A stretch of 64,000 nt of DNA from Odiellus spinosus (Eukaryota; Arthropoda; Arachnida; Opiliones; Phalangiidae), in the NCBI GenBank assembly GCA_963920705.1, contig CAWUCO010000193.1:86860-150859 (forward strand), read 5' to 3'. The notes below the pieces were generated by a model. The model searched no databases. It saw only the letters and a list, made by a program, of their open reading frames with translations, and was not told the origin of the DNA. Positions 28,601 through 41,384 of the stretch are shown here, one piece after another. How positions within the stretch are numbered: the stretch's first letter is position 1; every line of letters begins with the position of its first letter. Made by a program: the position numbers and the translations under genes.

Positions 28601-30324
28601 TTTGATTTTTAAGCGATTTAGACAAAATTAATACCAATCGAAAGAGCAAACATTGGTCTATCTAAAAAAAAGAGTTTTGCAAAATCCGTTGAAAAACATG
28701 GAAAATATAGCCAATTCAAAAACATCTAATAAAAAAAAGCGAATTTTTAAAATCTGAAATTTGACTATTTTGATATTGTATGATTTCTTGAATTGGTCAT
28801 ATTTTTCTTGTTTTTCAACGGATTTTTGAAAACTCTTATTATTTAGAATGATAATTAATTGCTCTTTCGAATGACTTTGGTTTTGTCTAAATTGCCAAAA
28901 CGTGACAAATATAAAATTGTTTAAAATTAACCAAAAACGCTTAAAAATCCAAGATTATTGGATTCAAATGGATACAAAACTTTTGATTTTTAAGCGATTT
29001 AGACAAAATTAATACCAATCGAAAGAGCAAACATTGGTCTATCTAAAAAAAAGAGTTTTGGAAAATCCGTTGAAAAACATGGAAAATATAGCCAATTCAA
29101 AAACATCTAATAAAAAAAAGCGAATTTTTAAAATCTGAAATTTGACTATTTTGATATTGTATGATTTATTGAATTGGCCATATTTTTCTTGTTTTTCAAC
29201 GGATTTTTGAAAACTCTTATTATTTAGAATGATAATTAATTGCTCTTTCGAATGACTTTGGTTTTGTCTAAATTGCCAAAACGTGAAAATATAAAATTGG
29301 TTAAAATTAACCAAAAACGCTTAAAAATCCAAGATTATTGGATTCAAATGGACACAAAACTTTTGATTTTTAAGCGATTTAGACAAAAATTAACACCACT
29401 CGAAAGAGCAAATAATGGTCTATCTAAAAAACAAGAGTTTTTGAAAATCCGTTGAAAAACATGGAAAATATGGCCAATTCAAAAAACATCTAATATCAAA
29501 AAGCGAATTTTTAAAATCTGAAATTTGACTATTTTGATATTGTATGATTTCTTGAATTGGCCATATTTTTCTTGTTTTTCAACGGATTTTTGAAAACTCT
29601 TATTATTTAGACTGTCCATTAATTGCTCTTTCGAATGACTTTGGTTTTGTCTAAATTGCCAAAACCTGACAAATATAAAATTGGTTAAAATTAAGCAAAA
29701 ACGCTTAAAAATCCAAGATTATTGGATTCAAATGGACACTAAACATTTGATTTTTAAGCGATTTAGACAAAATCAACACCAATCGAAAGAGCAAATTGTG
29801 GTCTATCTAAAAAACAAGAGTTTTGGAAAATCCTTTGAAAAACATGGAAAATATGGCCAATTCAAAAAACATCTCATATCAAAAGGCGAATTTTTAAAAT
29901 CTGAAATTTGACTATTTTGATATTGTATGATTTCTTGAATTGGCCATATTTTTCTTATTTTTCAACGGATTTTTGAAAACTCTTATTATTTAGACTGTCC
30001 ATTAATTGCTCTTTCGAATGACTTTGGTTTTGTCTAAATTGCCAAAACCTGACAAATATAAAATTGGTTAAAATTAAGCAAAAACGCTTAAAAATCCAAG
30101 ATTATTGGATTCAAATGGACACAAAACATTTGATTTTTAAGCGATTTAGACAAAATCAACACCAATCGAAAGAGCAAATTGTGGTCTATCTAAAAAACAA
30201 GAGTTTTGGAAAATCCGTTGAAAAACATGGAAAATATGGCCAATTCAAAAAAAACATCTAATATAAAAGCGTATTTTTAAAATCTGAAATTTGACTATTT
30301 TGATATTGTATGATTTCTTGAATT
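22675..30324. repeat. Block 5: five-monomer (1913) then six-monomer (2294) higher-order repeat
   Basis: Anchors: 22675, 23057, 23441, 23826, 24208, 24589, 24970, 25354, 25739, 26120, 26501, 26882, 27264, 27648, 28033, 28414, 28795, 29176, 29559, 29942. The span 23441-25353 is a 5-mer (385, 382, 381, 381, 384). The spans 25354-27647 and 27648-29941 are 6-mers of 2294 each. The 6-mers carry an extra monomer ending in the GGTCAT anchor variant (26120, 28414). In the second 6-mer that variant has also spread to the next monomer (28795). Unit size therefore changed by gain or loss of one whole monomer. Confidence 0.88.
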
Positions 30325-32235
30325 GGCCATATTTTTCTTGTTTTTCAACGTATTTTTGAAAACTCTTATTATTTAGACTGTCCATTATTTGCTCTTTCGA
30401 ATGACTTTGGTTTTGTCTAAATTGCCAAAACGTGACAAATATAAGATGGGTTAAAATTAAGCAAAAACGCTTAAAAATCAAAGATTATTGGATTCAAATG
30501 GACACAAAACATTTGATTTTTAAGCGATTTAGACAAAATCAATACCAATCCAAAGAGCAAAATTGGTATATCTAAAAAACAAGAGTTTTGGAAAATCCGT
30601 TAAAAACATGGAAAATATGGAAAATTCAAAAAACATCTCATATCAAAAAGCGAATTTTTAAAATCTGAAATTTGACTATTTTGATATTGTATGATTTCTT
30701 GAATTGGCCATATTTTTCTTGTTTTTCAACGGATTTTTGAAAACTCTTATTATTTAGACTGTCCATTACTTGCTCTTTCGAATGAGTTTGGTTTTGTCTA
30801 AATTGCCAAAACGTGACAAATATAAGATGGGTTAAAATTAAGCAAAAACGCTTAAAAATCAAAGATTATTGGATTCAAATGGACACAAAACATTTGATTT
30901 TTAAGCGATTTAGACAAAATCAACACCAATCCAAAGACCAAATATTGGTATATCTAAAAAACAAGAGTTTTGGAAAATCCGTTAAAAACATGGAAAATAT
31001 GGAAAATTCAAAAAACATCTCATATCAAAAAGCGAATTTTTAAAATCTGAAATTTGACTATTTTGATATTGTATAATTTCTTGAATTGGCCATATTTTTC
31101 TTGTTTTTCAACGGATTTTTGAAATCTCTTATTATTTCGACTGTCCATTAATTGCTCTTTCGATTGACTTTGGTTTTGTCTAAATTGCCAAAACCTGACA
31201 AATATAAAATTGGTTAAAATTAAGCAAAAACGCTTAAAAATCCAAGATTATTGGATTCAAATGGACACAAAACTTTTGATTTTTAAGCGATTTAGACAAA
31301 ATTAATACCAATCGAAAGAGCAAACATTGGTCTATCTAAAAAACAAGAGTTTTGGAAAATCCGTTGAAAAACATGGAAAATATAGCCAATTCAAAAACAT
31401 CTAATAAAAAAAAGCGAATTTTTAAAATCTGAAATTTGACTATTTTGATATTCTATGATTTATTGAATTGGCCATATTTTTCTTGTTTTTCAACGGATTT
31501 TTGAAAACTCTTATTATTTAGAATGATAATTAATTGCTCTTTCGAATGACTTTGGTTTTGTCTAAATTGCCAAAACGTGAAAATATAAAATTGGTTAAAA
31601 TTAACCAAAAACGCTTAAAAATCCAAGATTATTGGATTCAAATGGACACAAAACTTTTGATTTTTAAGCGATTTAGACAAAATTAATACGAATCGAAAAA
31701 GCAAACATTGGTCTATCTAAAAAACAAGAGTTTTGGAAAATCCGTTAAAAAACATGGAAAATATGGCCAATTCAAAAAACATCTAATATCAAAAAGCGAA
31801 TTTTTAAAATCTGAAATTTGACTATTTTGATATTGTATAATTTTTTGAATTGGCCATATTTTTCTTGTTTTTCAACGGATTTTTGAAAACTCTTATTATT
31901 TAGACTGTCCATTAATTGCTCTTTCGAATGACTTTGGTTTTGCCTAAATTGCCAAAACGTGACAAATATAAAATTGGTTAAAATTAAGCAAAAACGCTTA
32001 AAAATCCAAGATTATTGGATTCAAATAGACACAAAACTTTTGATTTTTAAGCGATGTAGACAAAAATTAACACCACTCGAAAGAGCAAATATTGGTCTAT
32101 CTAAAAAACAAGAGTTTTGGAAAATCCATTGAAAAACATGGAAAATATGGCCAATTCAAAAAACATCTCATATCAAAAGGCGAATTTTTAAAATCTGAAA
32201 TTTGACTATTTTGATATTGTATGATTTCTTGAATT
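30325..32235. repeat. Block 6: transition zone of mixed monomers
   Basis: Anchors: 30325, 30706, 31088, 31470, 31852. The first monomers continue the subtypes of block 5. Later ones resemble block 1 monomers: near 31745 the P arm reads CCGTTAAAAAACATGG, as near 5755. No higher-order period is visible. The block ends where the first 154-base short unit begins. Confidence 0.8.
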
Positions 32236-32389
32236 GGCCATATTTTTCTTATTTTTCAACGGATTTTTGAAAACTCTTATTATTTAGACTGTCCATTAAT
32301 TGCTCTTTCGAATGAATTATTAAAAAACATGGAAAATATAGAAAATTCAAAAACATCTAATAAAAAAAGCCAATTTGATTTCTTGAATT
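32236..32389. repeat. Short unit 1 (154 bp), internally deleted monomer
   Basis: Two deletions define it. First, the M arm at CGAATGA joins the P arm at TTAAAAAACATGG near 32315-32320, removing about 190 bases: the 45-base segment, the second stem and most of the P arm. Second, AGCCAATTT joins GATTTCTTG near 32369, removing 35 bases of the central spacer. A compact hairpin remains: 32320-32350 pairs with 32383-32413 (31 bases each, 5 mismatches, 32-base loop). Confidence 0.9.
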
Positions 32390-34685
32390 GGCCATATTTT
32401 TCTTGTTTTTTAACGGATTTTTGAAAACTCTTATTATTTAGACTGTCCATTAACTGCTCTTTCGAATGACTTTGGTTTAGTCTAAATTGCCAAAACGTGA
32501 CAAATTAAAAACTGGTTAAAATTGAGCAAAAACGCTTAAAAATCCAAGATTATTGGATTCAAATGGACACAAAACTTTTGATTTTTAAGTGATTTAGACA
32601 AAATTAACACCACTCGAAATAGCAAATATTGGTATATCTAAAAAACAAGAGTTTTGGAAAATCCGTTGAACAACATGGAAAATATGGCCAATTCAAAAAA
32701 CATCTAATATAAAAAAGCGAATTTTTAAAATCTGAAATTTGACTATTTTGATATTGTATGATTTCTTGAATTGGCCATATTTTTCTTGTTTTTCAACGAA
32801 TTTTTGAAAACTCTTATTATTTAGATTGATAATTAATTGCTTTCGAATGACTTTGGTTTTGTCTAAATTGCCAAAACGTGACAAATATAAAATTGGTTAA
32901 AATTAAGCAAAAACGCTTAAAATTCCAAGATTATTGGATTCAAATGGACACAAAACTTTTGATTTGTAAGTGAATTAGACAAAATTAACACCACTCGAAA
33001 GAGCAAATATTGGTCTATCTAAAAAACAAGAGTTTTGGAAAATCCGTTGAAAAACATGGAAAATATAGAAAATTCAAAAACATCTAATAAAAAAAAGTAA
33101 ATTTTTAAAATCTGAAATTTGACTATTTTGATATTGTATGATTTCTTGACTTGGCCATATTTTTCTTGTTTTTCAACGGATTTTTGAAAACTCTTATTAT
33201 TAAGACTGCCCATTAATTGCTCTTTCGATTGACTTTGGTTTTGTCTAAATTGCCAAAACCTGACAAATATAAAATTGGTTAAAATTAAGCAAAAACGCTT
33301 AAAAATCCAAGATTATTGGATTCAAATGGACACAAAACTTTTGATTTGTAAGTGAATTAGACAAAATTAACACCACTCGAAAGAGCAAATATTGGTCTAT
33401 CTAAAAAACAAGAGTTTTGGAAAATCCGTTGAAAAACATGGAAAATATAGAAAATTCAAAAACATCTAATAAAAAAAAGCAAATTTTTAAAATCTGAAAT
33501 TTGACTATTTTGATATTGTATGATTTCTTGACTTGGCCATATTTTTCTTGTTTTTCAACGGATTTTTGAAAACTCTTATTATTTAGACTGTCCATTAATT
33601 ACTCTTTCGATTGACTTTGGTTTTGTCTAAATTGCAAAAACCTGACAAATATGAAATTGGTTAAAATTAAGCAAAAACGCTTAAAAATCCAAGATTATTG
33701 GATTCAAATGGACACAAAACTTTTGATTTTTAATCGATGTAGACAAAAATTAACACCACTCGAAAGAGCAAATATTGGTCTATCTAAAAAACAAGAGTTT
33801 TGGAAAATCCATTGAAAAACATGGAAAATATGGCCAATTCAAAAAACATCTCATATCAAAAGGCGAATTTTTAAAATCTAAAATTTGACTATTTTGATAT
33901 TGTATGATTTCTTGAATTGGCCATATTTTTCTTATTTTTCAACGGATTTTTGAAAACTCTTATTATTTAGACTGTCCATTAATTGCTCTTTCGAATGACT
34001 TTGGTTTTGCCTAAATTGCCAAAACGTGACAAATATAAAATTGGTTAAAATTAAGCAAAAACGCTTAAAAATCCAAGATTATTGGATTCAAATGGACACA
34101 AAACTTTTGATTTTTAATCGATGTAGACAAAAATTAACACCACTCGAAAGAGCAAATATTGGTCTATCTAAAAAACAAGAGTTTTGGAAAATCCATTGAA
34201 AAACATGGAAAATATGGCCAATTCAAAAAACATCTCATATCAAAAGGCGAATTTTTAAAATCTGAAATTTGACTATTTTGATATTGTATGATTTCTTGAA
34301 TTGGCCATATTTTTCTTATTTTTCAACGGATTTTTGAAAACTCTTATTATTTAGACTGTCCATTAATTGCTCTTTCGAATGACTTTGGTTTTGCCTAAAT
34401 TGCCAAAACGTGACAAATATAAAATTGGTTAAAATTAAGCAAAAACGCTTAAAAATCCAAGATTATTGGATTCAAATGGACACAAAACTTTTGATTTTTA
34501 AGCGATTTAGACAAAATTAAAACCACTCGAAAGAGCAAATATTGGTTTATCTAAATAATAAGAGTTTTGGAAAATCCGTTGGAAAACATGGAAAATAGAG
34601 CCAATTCAAAAAACATCTAATATCAAAAAGCGAATTTTTAAAATCTGAAATTTGACTATTTTGATATTGTATGATTTCTTGAATT

Positions 34686-34839
34686 GGCCATATTTTTCTT
34701 GTTTTTCAACGGATTTTTGAAAACTCTTATTATTTAGACTGTCCATTAATTGCTCTTTCGAATGATTAATTAAAAAACATGGAAAATATAGAAAATTCAA
34801 AAACATCTAATAAAAAAAGCCAATTTGATTTCTTGAATT
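34686..34839. repeat. Short unit 2 (154 bp)
   Basis: It carries the same two deletion junctions as the copy at 32236 and lies 2450 bases downstream of it, in a similar neighbourhood. The first junction reads CGAATGATTAATTAAAAAAC, slightly different from CGAATGAATTATTAAAAAAC in the other copies. The next M arm has TTTTTCAACGG, whereas the M arm after most other short units has TTTTTTAACGG. Confidence 0.9.
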
Positions 34840-37800
34840 GGCCATATTTTTCTTGTTTTTCAACGGATTTTTGAAAACTCTTATTATTTAGACTGTCCAT
34901 TAACTGCTCTTTCGAATGACTTTGGTTTAGTCTAAATTTCCAAAACGTGACAAATTAAAAACTGGTTAAAATTGAGCAAAAACGCTTAAAAATCCAAGAT
35001 TATCGGATTCAAATGGACACAAAACTTTTGATTTTTAAGTGATTTAGACAAAATTAACACCACTCGAAATAGCAAATATTGGTATATCTAAAAAACAAGA
35101 GTTTTGGAAAATCCGTTGAACAACATGGAAAATATGGCCAATTCAAAAAACATCTAATATCAAAAAGCGAATTTTTAAAATCTGAAATTTGACTATTTTG
35201 ATATTGTATGATTTCTTGAATTGGCCATATTTTTCTTGTTTTTCAACGAATTTTTGAAAACTCTTATTATTTAGATTGATAATTAATTGCTTTCGAATGA
35301 CTTTGGTTTTGTCTAAATTGCCAAAACGTGACAAATATAAAATTGGTTAAAATTAAGCAAAAACGCTTAAAATTCCAAGATTATTGGATTCAAATGGACA
35401 CAAAACTTTTGATTTGTAAGTGAATTAGACAAAATTAACACCACTCGAAAGAGCAAATATTGGTCTATCTAAAAAACAAGAGTTTTGGAAAATCCGTTGA
35501 AAAACATGGAAAATATAGAAAATTCAAAAACATCTAATAAAAAAAAGCAAATTTTTAAAATCTGAAATTTGACTATTTTGATATTGTATGATTTCTTGAC
35601 TTGGCCATATTTTTCTTGTTTTTCAACGGATTTTTGAAAACTCTTATTATTTAGACTGTCCATTAACTGCTCTTTCGAATGACTTTGGTTTAGTCTAAAT
35701 TTCCAAAACGTGACAAATTAAAAACTGGTTAAAATTGAGCAAAAACGCTTAAAAATCCAAGATTATCGGATTCAAATGGACACAAAACTTTTGATTTCTA
35801 ATTGAATTAGACAAAATCAACACCACTCGAAAGAGCAAATATTGGTCTATCTAAAAAACAAGAGTTTTGGAAAATCCGTTGAAAAACATGGAAAATATAG
35901 AAAATTCAAAAACATCTAATAAAAAAAAGCAAATTTTTAAAATCTGAAATTTGACTATTTTGATATTGTATGATTTCTTGACTTGGCCATATTTTTCTTG
36001 TTTTTCAACGGATTTTTGAAAACTCTTATTATTAAGACTGCCCATTAATTGCTCTTTCGATTGACTTTGGTTTTGTCTAAATTGCCAAAACCTGACAAAT
36101 ATAAAATTGGTTAAAATTAAGCAAAAACGCTTAAAAATCCAAGATTATTGGATTCAAATGGACACAAAACTTTTGATTTGTAAGTGAATTAGACAAAATT
36201 AACACCACTCGAAAGAGCAAATATTGGTCTATCTAAAAAACAAGAGTTTTGGAAAATCCGTTGAAAAACATGGAAAATATAGAAAATTCAAAAACATCTA
36301 ATAAAAAAAAGCAAATTTTTAAAATCTGAAATTTGACTATTTTGATATTGTATGATTTCTTGACTTGGCCATATTTTTCTTGTTTTTCAACGGATTTTTG
36401 AAAACTCTTATTATTTAGACTGTCCATTAATTACTCTTTCGATTGACTTTGGTTTTGTCTAAATTGCAAAAACCTGACAAATATGAAATTGGTTAAAATT
36501 AAGCAAAAACGCTTAAAAATCCAAGATTATTGGATTCAAATGGACACAAAACTTTTGATTTGTAAGTGAATTAGACAAAATTAACACCACTCGAAAGAGC
36601 AAATATTGGTCTATCTAAAAAACAAGAGTTTTGGAAAATCCGTTGAAAAACATGGAAAATATAGAAAATTCAAAAACATCTAATAAAAAAAAGCAAATTT
36701 TTAAAATCTGAAATTTGACTATTTTGATATTGTATGATTTCTTGACTTGGCCATATTTTTCTTGTTTTTCAACGGATTTTTGAAAACTCTTATTATTTAG
36801 ACTGTCCATTAATTACTCTTTCGATTGACTTTGGTTTTGTCTAAATTGCAAAAACCTGACAAATATGAAATTGGTTAAAATTAAGCAAAAACGCTTAAAA
36901 ATCCAAGATTATTGGATTCAAATGGACACAAAACTTTTGATTTTTAATCGATGTAGACAAAAATTAACACCACTCGAAAGAGCAAATATTGGTCTATGTA
37001 AAAAACAAGAGTTTTGGAAAATCCATTGAAAAACATGGAAAATATGGCCAATTCAAAAAACATCTCATATCAAAAGGCGAATTTTTAAAATCTGAAATTT
37101 GACTATTTTGATATTGTATGATTTCTTGAATTGGCCATATTTTTCTTGTTTTTCAACGAATTTTTGAAAACTCTTATTATTTAGATTGATAATTAATTGC
37201 TTTCGAATGACTTTGGTTTTGTCTAAATTGCCAAAACGTGACAAATATAAAATTGGTTAAAATTAAGCAAAAACGCTTAAAATTCCAAGATTATTGGATT
37301 CAAATGGACACAAAACTTTTGATTTGTAAGTGAATTAGACAAAATCAACACCACTCGAAAGAGCAAATATTGGTCTATCTAAAAAACAAGAGTTTTGGAA
37401 AATCCGTTGAAAAACATGGAAAATATAGAAAATTCAAAAACATCTAATAAAAAAAAGCAAATTTTTAAAATCTGAAATTTGACTATTTTGATATTGTATG
37501 ATTTCTTGACTTGGCCATATTTTTCTTGTTTTTCAACGGATTTTTGAAAACTCTTATTATTAAGACTGCCCATTATTTGCTCTTTCGATTGACTTTGGTT
37601 TTGTCTAAATTGCCAAAACCTGACAAATATAAAATTGGTTAAAATTAAGCAAAAACGCTTAAAAATCCAAGATTATTGGATTCAAATGGACACAAAACTT
37701 TTGATTTGTAAGTGAATTAGACAAAATTAACACCACTCGAAAGAGCAAATATTGGTCTATCTAAAAAACAAGAGTTTTGGAAAATCCGTTGAAAAACATG

Positions 37801-37894
37801 GAAAATATAGAAAATTCAAAAACATCTAATAAAAAAAAGCAAATTTTTAAAATTTGAAATTTGACTATTTTGATATTGTATGATTTCTTGACTT

Positions 37895-38248
37895 GGCCAT
37901 ATTTTTCTTGTTTTTCAACGGATTTTTGAAAACTCTTATTATTAAGACTGCCCATTAATTGCTCTTTCGATTGACTTTGGTTTTGTCTAAATTGCCAAAA
38001 CCTGAGAAATATAAAATTGGTTAAAATTAATCAAAAACGCTTAAAAATCCAAGATTATTGGATTCAAATGGACACAAAATTAACACCACTCGAAAGAGCA
38101 AATATAGGTCTATCTAAAAAACAAGAGTTTTGGAAAATCCGTTGAAAAACATGGAAAATATAGAAAATTCAAAAACATCTTTTAAAAAAAAATCCAATTT
38201 TTAAAATCTGAAATTTGACTATTTTGATATTGTATGATTTCTTGAATT
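37895..38248. repeat. 354-bp monomer with 28-base deletion
   Basis: Near 38080 the sequence goes from GGACACAAAA straight to TTAACACCACTCG. The normal intervening stretch with CTTTTGATTTGTAAGTG and TTAGACAAAA is gone. The deletion lies between the similar words GACACAAAA and GACAAAATT, as expected for slippage or microhomology repair. It removes the right side of the second-centre stem. It sits immediately upstream of short unit 3. Confidence 0.85.
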
Positions 38249-38402
38249 GGCCATATTTTTCTTGTTTTTCAACGGATTTTTGAAAACTCTTATTATTTAG
38301 ACTGTCCATTAATTGCTCTTTCGAATGAATTATTAAAAAACATGGAAAATATAGAAAATTCAAAAACATCTAATAAAAAAAGCCAATTTGATTTCTTGAA
38401 TT
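38249..38402. repeat. Short unit 3 (154 bp)
   Basis: It carries both shared deletion junctions (CGAATGAATTATTAAAAAAC and AGCCAATTTGATTTC). It directly follows the 354-base monomer, so two deleted units are adjacent here. Confidence 0.9.
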
Positions 38403-39167
38403 GGCCATATTTTTCTTGTTTTTTAACGGATTTTTGAAAACTCTTATTATTTAGACTGTCCATTATTTGCTCTTTCGAATGACTTTGGTTTTGTCTAAAT
38501 TGCCAAAACGTGACAAATATAAAATGGGTTAAAATTAAGCAAAAACGCTTAAAAATCCAAGATTATTGGATTCAAATGGACACAAAACTTTTGATTTGTA
38601 AGTGATTTAGACAAAATTAACACCACTCGAAAGAACAAATATTGGTCTATCTAAAAAACAAGAGTTTTGTAAAATCCGTTGAAAAACATGGAAAATATAG
38701 AAAATTCAAAAACATCTAATAAAAAAAGCCAATTTTTAAAATCTGAAATTTGACTATTTTGATATTGTATGATTTCTTGAATTGGCCATATTTTTCTTGT
38801 TTTTTAACGGATTTTGGAAAACTCTTATTATTAAGACTGTCCATTAATTGCTCTTTCGAATAACTTTGGTTTTGTCTAAATTTACAAAACGTGACAAATA
38901 TAAAATTGGTTAAAATTAAGAAAAAACGCTTAAAAATCCAAGATTATTGGATTCAAATGGACGTAAAACTTTTGATTTTTAAGTGATTTAGACAAAAATT
39001 AACACCACTCGAAAGAGCAAATATTGGTCTATCTAAAAAACAAGAGTTTTGGAAAATCCGTTGAAAAACATGGAAAATATGGCCAATTCAAAAAACATCT
39101 AATATCAAAAAGCGAATTTTTAAAATCTGAAATTTGACTATTTTGATATTGTATGATTTCTTGAATT

Positions 39168-39322
39168 GGCCATATTTTTCTTGTTTTTCAACGGATTTTT
39201 GAAAACTCTTATTATTTAGACTGTCCATTAATTGCTCTTTCGAATAAATTATTAAAAAACATGGAAAATATAGAAAATTCAAAAACATCTAATAAAAAAA
39301 AGCCAATTTGATTTCTTAAATT
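39168..39322. repeat. Short unit 4 (155 bp)
   Basis: Both shared deletion junctions are present. Private changes are CGAATAAATTATT at the first junction, one extra A in the A tract, and TTCTTAAATTGGCC at its end. It lies only 920 bases after short unit 3. Confidence 0.9.
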
Positions 39323-41227
39323 GGCCATATTTTTCTTGTTTTTTAACGGATTTTTGAAAACTCTTATTATTTAGACTGTCCATTAATTGCTCTTTCGAAT
39401 GACTTTGGTTTTGTCTAAATTGCCAAAACGTGACAAATATAAAATTGGTTAAAATTAAGCAAAAACGCTTAAAAATCCAAGATTATTGGATTCAAATGGA
39501 CACAAAACATTTGATTTTTAAGCGATTTAGACAAAATTAACAACACTCGAAAGATCAAATATTGGTCTATCTAAAAACAAGAGTTTTGGAAAATCCGTTG
39601 AAAAACATGGAAAATATGACCAATTCAAAAAACATCTAATAAAAAAAGCCAATTTTTAAAATCTGAAATTTGACTATTTTGATATTGTATGATTTCTTGA
39701 ATTGGCCATATTTTTCTTGTTTTTCAACGCATTTTTGAAAACTCTTATTATTTCGACAGTCCATTAATTGCTCTTTCGAATGACTTTGGTTTTGTCTAAA
39801 TTTACAAAACGTGACAAATATAAAATTGGTTAAAATTAAGCAAAAACGCTTAAAAATCCAAGATTCTTGGATTCAAATGGACACAAAACTTTTGATTTGT
39901 AAGTAATTTAGACAAAATTAACACCACTCGAAAGAACAAATATTGGTCTATCTAAAAAACAAGAGTTTTGGAAAATCCGTTGAAAAACATGGAAAATATG
40001 GACAATTCAAAAAACATCTAATATCAAAAAGCGAATTTTTAAAATCTGAAATTTGACTATTTTGATATTGTATGATTTCTTGAATTGGCCATATTTTTCT
40101 TGTTTTTCAACGGATTTTTGAAAACTCTTATTTTTTAGACTGCCCATTATTTGCTCTTTCGAATGAGTTTTGTTTTGTCTAAATTGCCAAAAATTGACAA
40201 ATATAAAATGGGTTAAAATTAAGCAAAACCGCTTAAAAATCAAAGATTATTGGATTCAAATGGACACAAAACTTTTGATTTTTAAGCGATTTAGACAAAA
40301 TTAATACCAATCGAAAGAGCAAACATTGGTCTATCTAAAAAACAAGAGTTTTGTAAAATCCGTTGAAAAACATGGAAAATATAGCCAATTCAAAAACATC
40401 TAATAAAAAAAAGCGAATTTTTAAAATCTGAAATTTGACTATTTTGATATTGTATGATTTCTTGAATTGGCCATATTTTTCTTGTTTTTCAACGGATTTT
40501 TGAAAACTCTTATTATTTAGATTGATAATTAATTTCTCTTTCGAATGACTTTGGTTTTGTCTAAATTGCCAAAACGTGACAAATATAAAATTGGTTAAAA
40601 TTAAGCAAAAACGCATAAAAATCCAAGATTATTGGATTCCAATGGACGCAAAACTTTTGATTTTTAAGTGATTTAGACAAAAATTAACACCACTCGAAAG
40701 AGCAAATATTGGTCTATCTAAAAAACAAGAGTTTTGGAAAATCTGTTGAAAAACATGTAAAATATAGAAAAAAAAACATCTAATAAAAAAAGCCAATTTT
40801 TAAAATCTGAAATTTGACTATTTTGATATTGTATGATTTCTTGAATTGGCCATATTTTTCTTGTTTTTTAACGGATTTTTGAAAACTCTTATTATTTAGA
40901 CTGTCCATTAATTGCTCTTTCGAATGACTTTGGTTTTGTCTAAATTGCCAAAACGTGACAAATATAAAATTGGTTAAAATTAGCAAAAACGCTTAAAAAT
41001 CCAAGATTATTGGATTCAAATGGACACAAAACTTTTGATTTTTAAGTGATTTAGACAAAATTAACACCACTCGAAAGAGCAAATATTGGTCTATCTAAAA
41101 AACAAGAGTGTTGGAAAATCCTTTGAAAAACATGGAAAATATAGCTAATTCAAAAACATCTAATAAAAAAAGCGAATTTTTAAAATCTGAAATTTGACTA
41201 TTTTGATATTTTATGATTTCTTGAATT

Positions 41228-41384
41228 GGCCATATTTTTCTTGTTTTTCAACGGATTTTTGAAAACTCTTATTATTTAGACTGTCCATTAATTGCTCTTT
41301 CGAATGAATTATTAAAAAACATGGAAAATATAGAAAATTCAAAAACATCTAATAAAAAAAAAAGCCAATTGGATTTCTTGAATA
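41228..41384. repeat. Short unit 5 (157 bp)
   Basis: Both shared deletion junctions are present. The A tract after CTAAT is three bases longer than in short unit 1, the second junction reads CCAATTGGATTTC, and the anchor is AATAGGCC. Confidence 0.9.

Noticed and set aside
38249..38402. The short units as a separate satellite family
   Set aside because: Every base of the short units aligns to the normal monomer on either side of two deletions, and they occur singly between full monomers.
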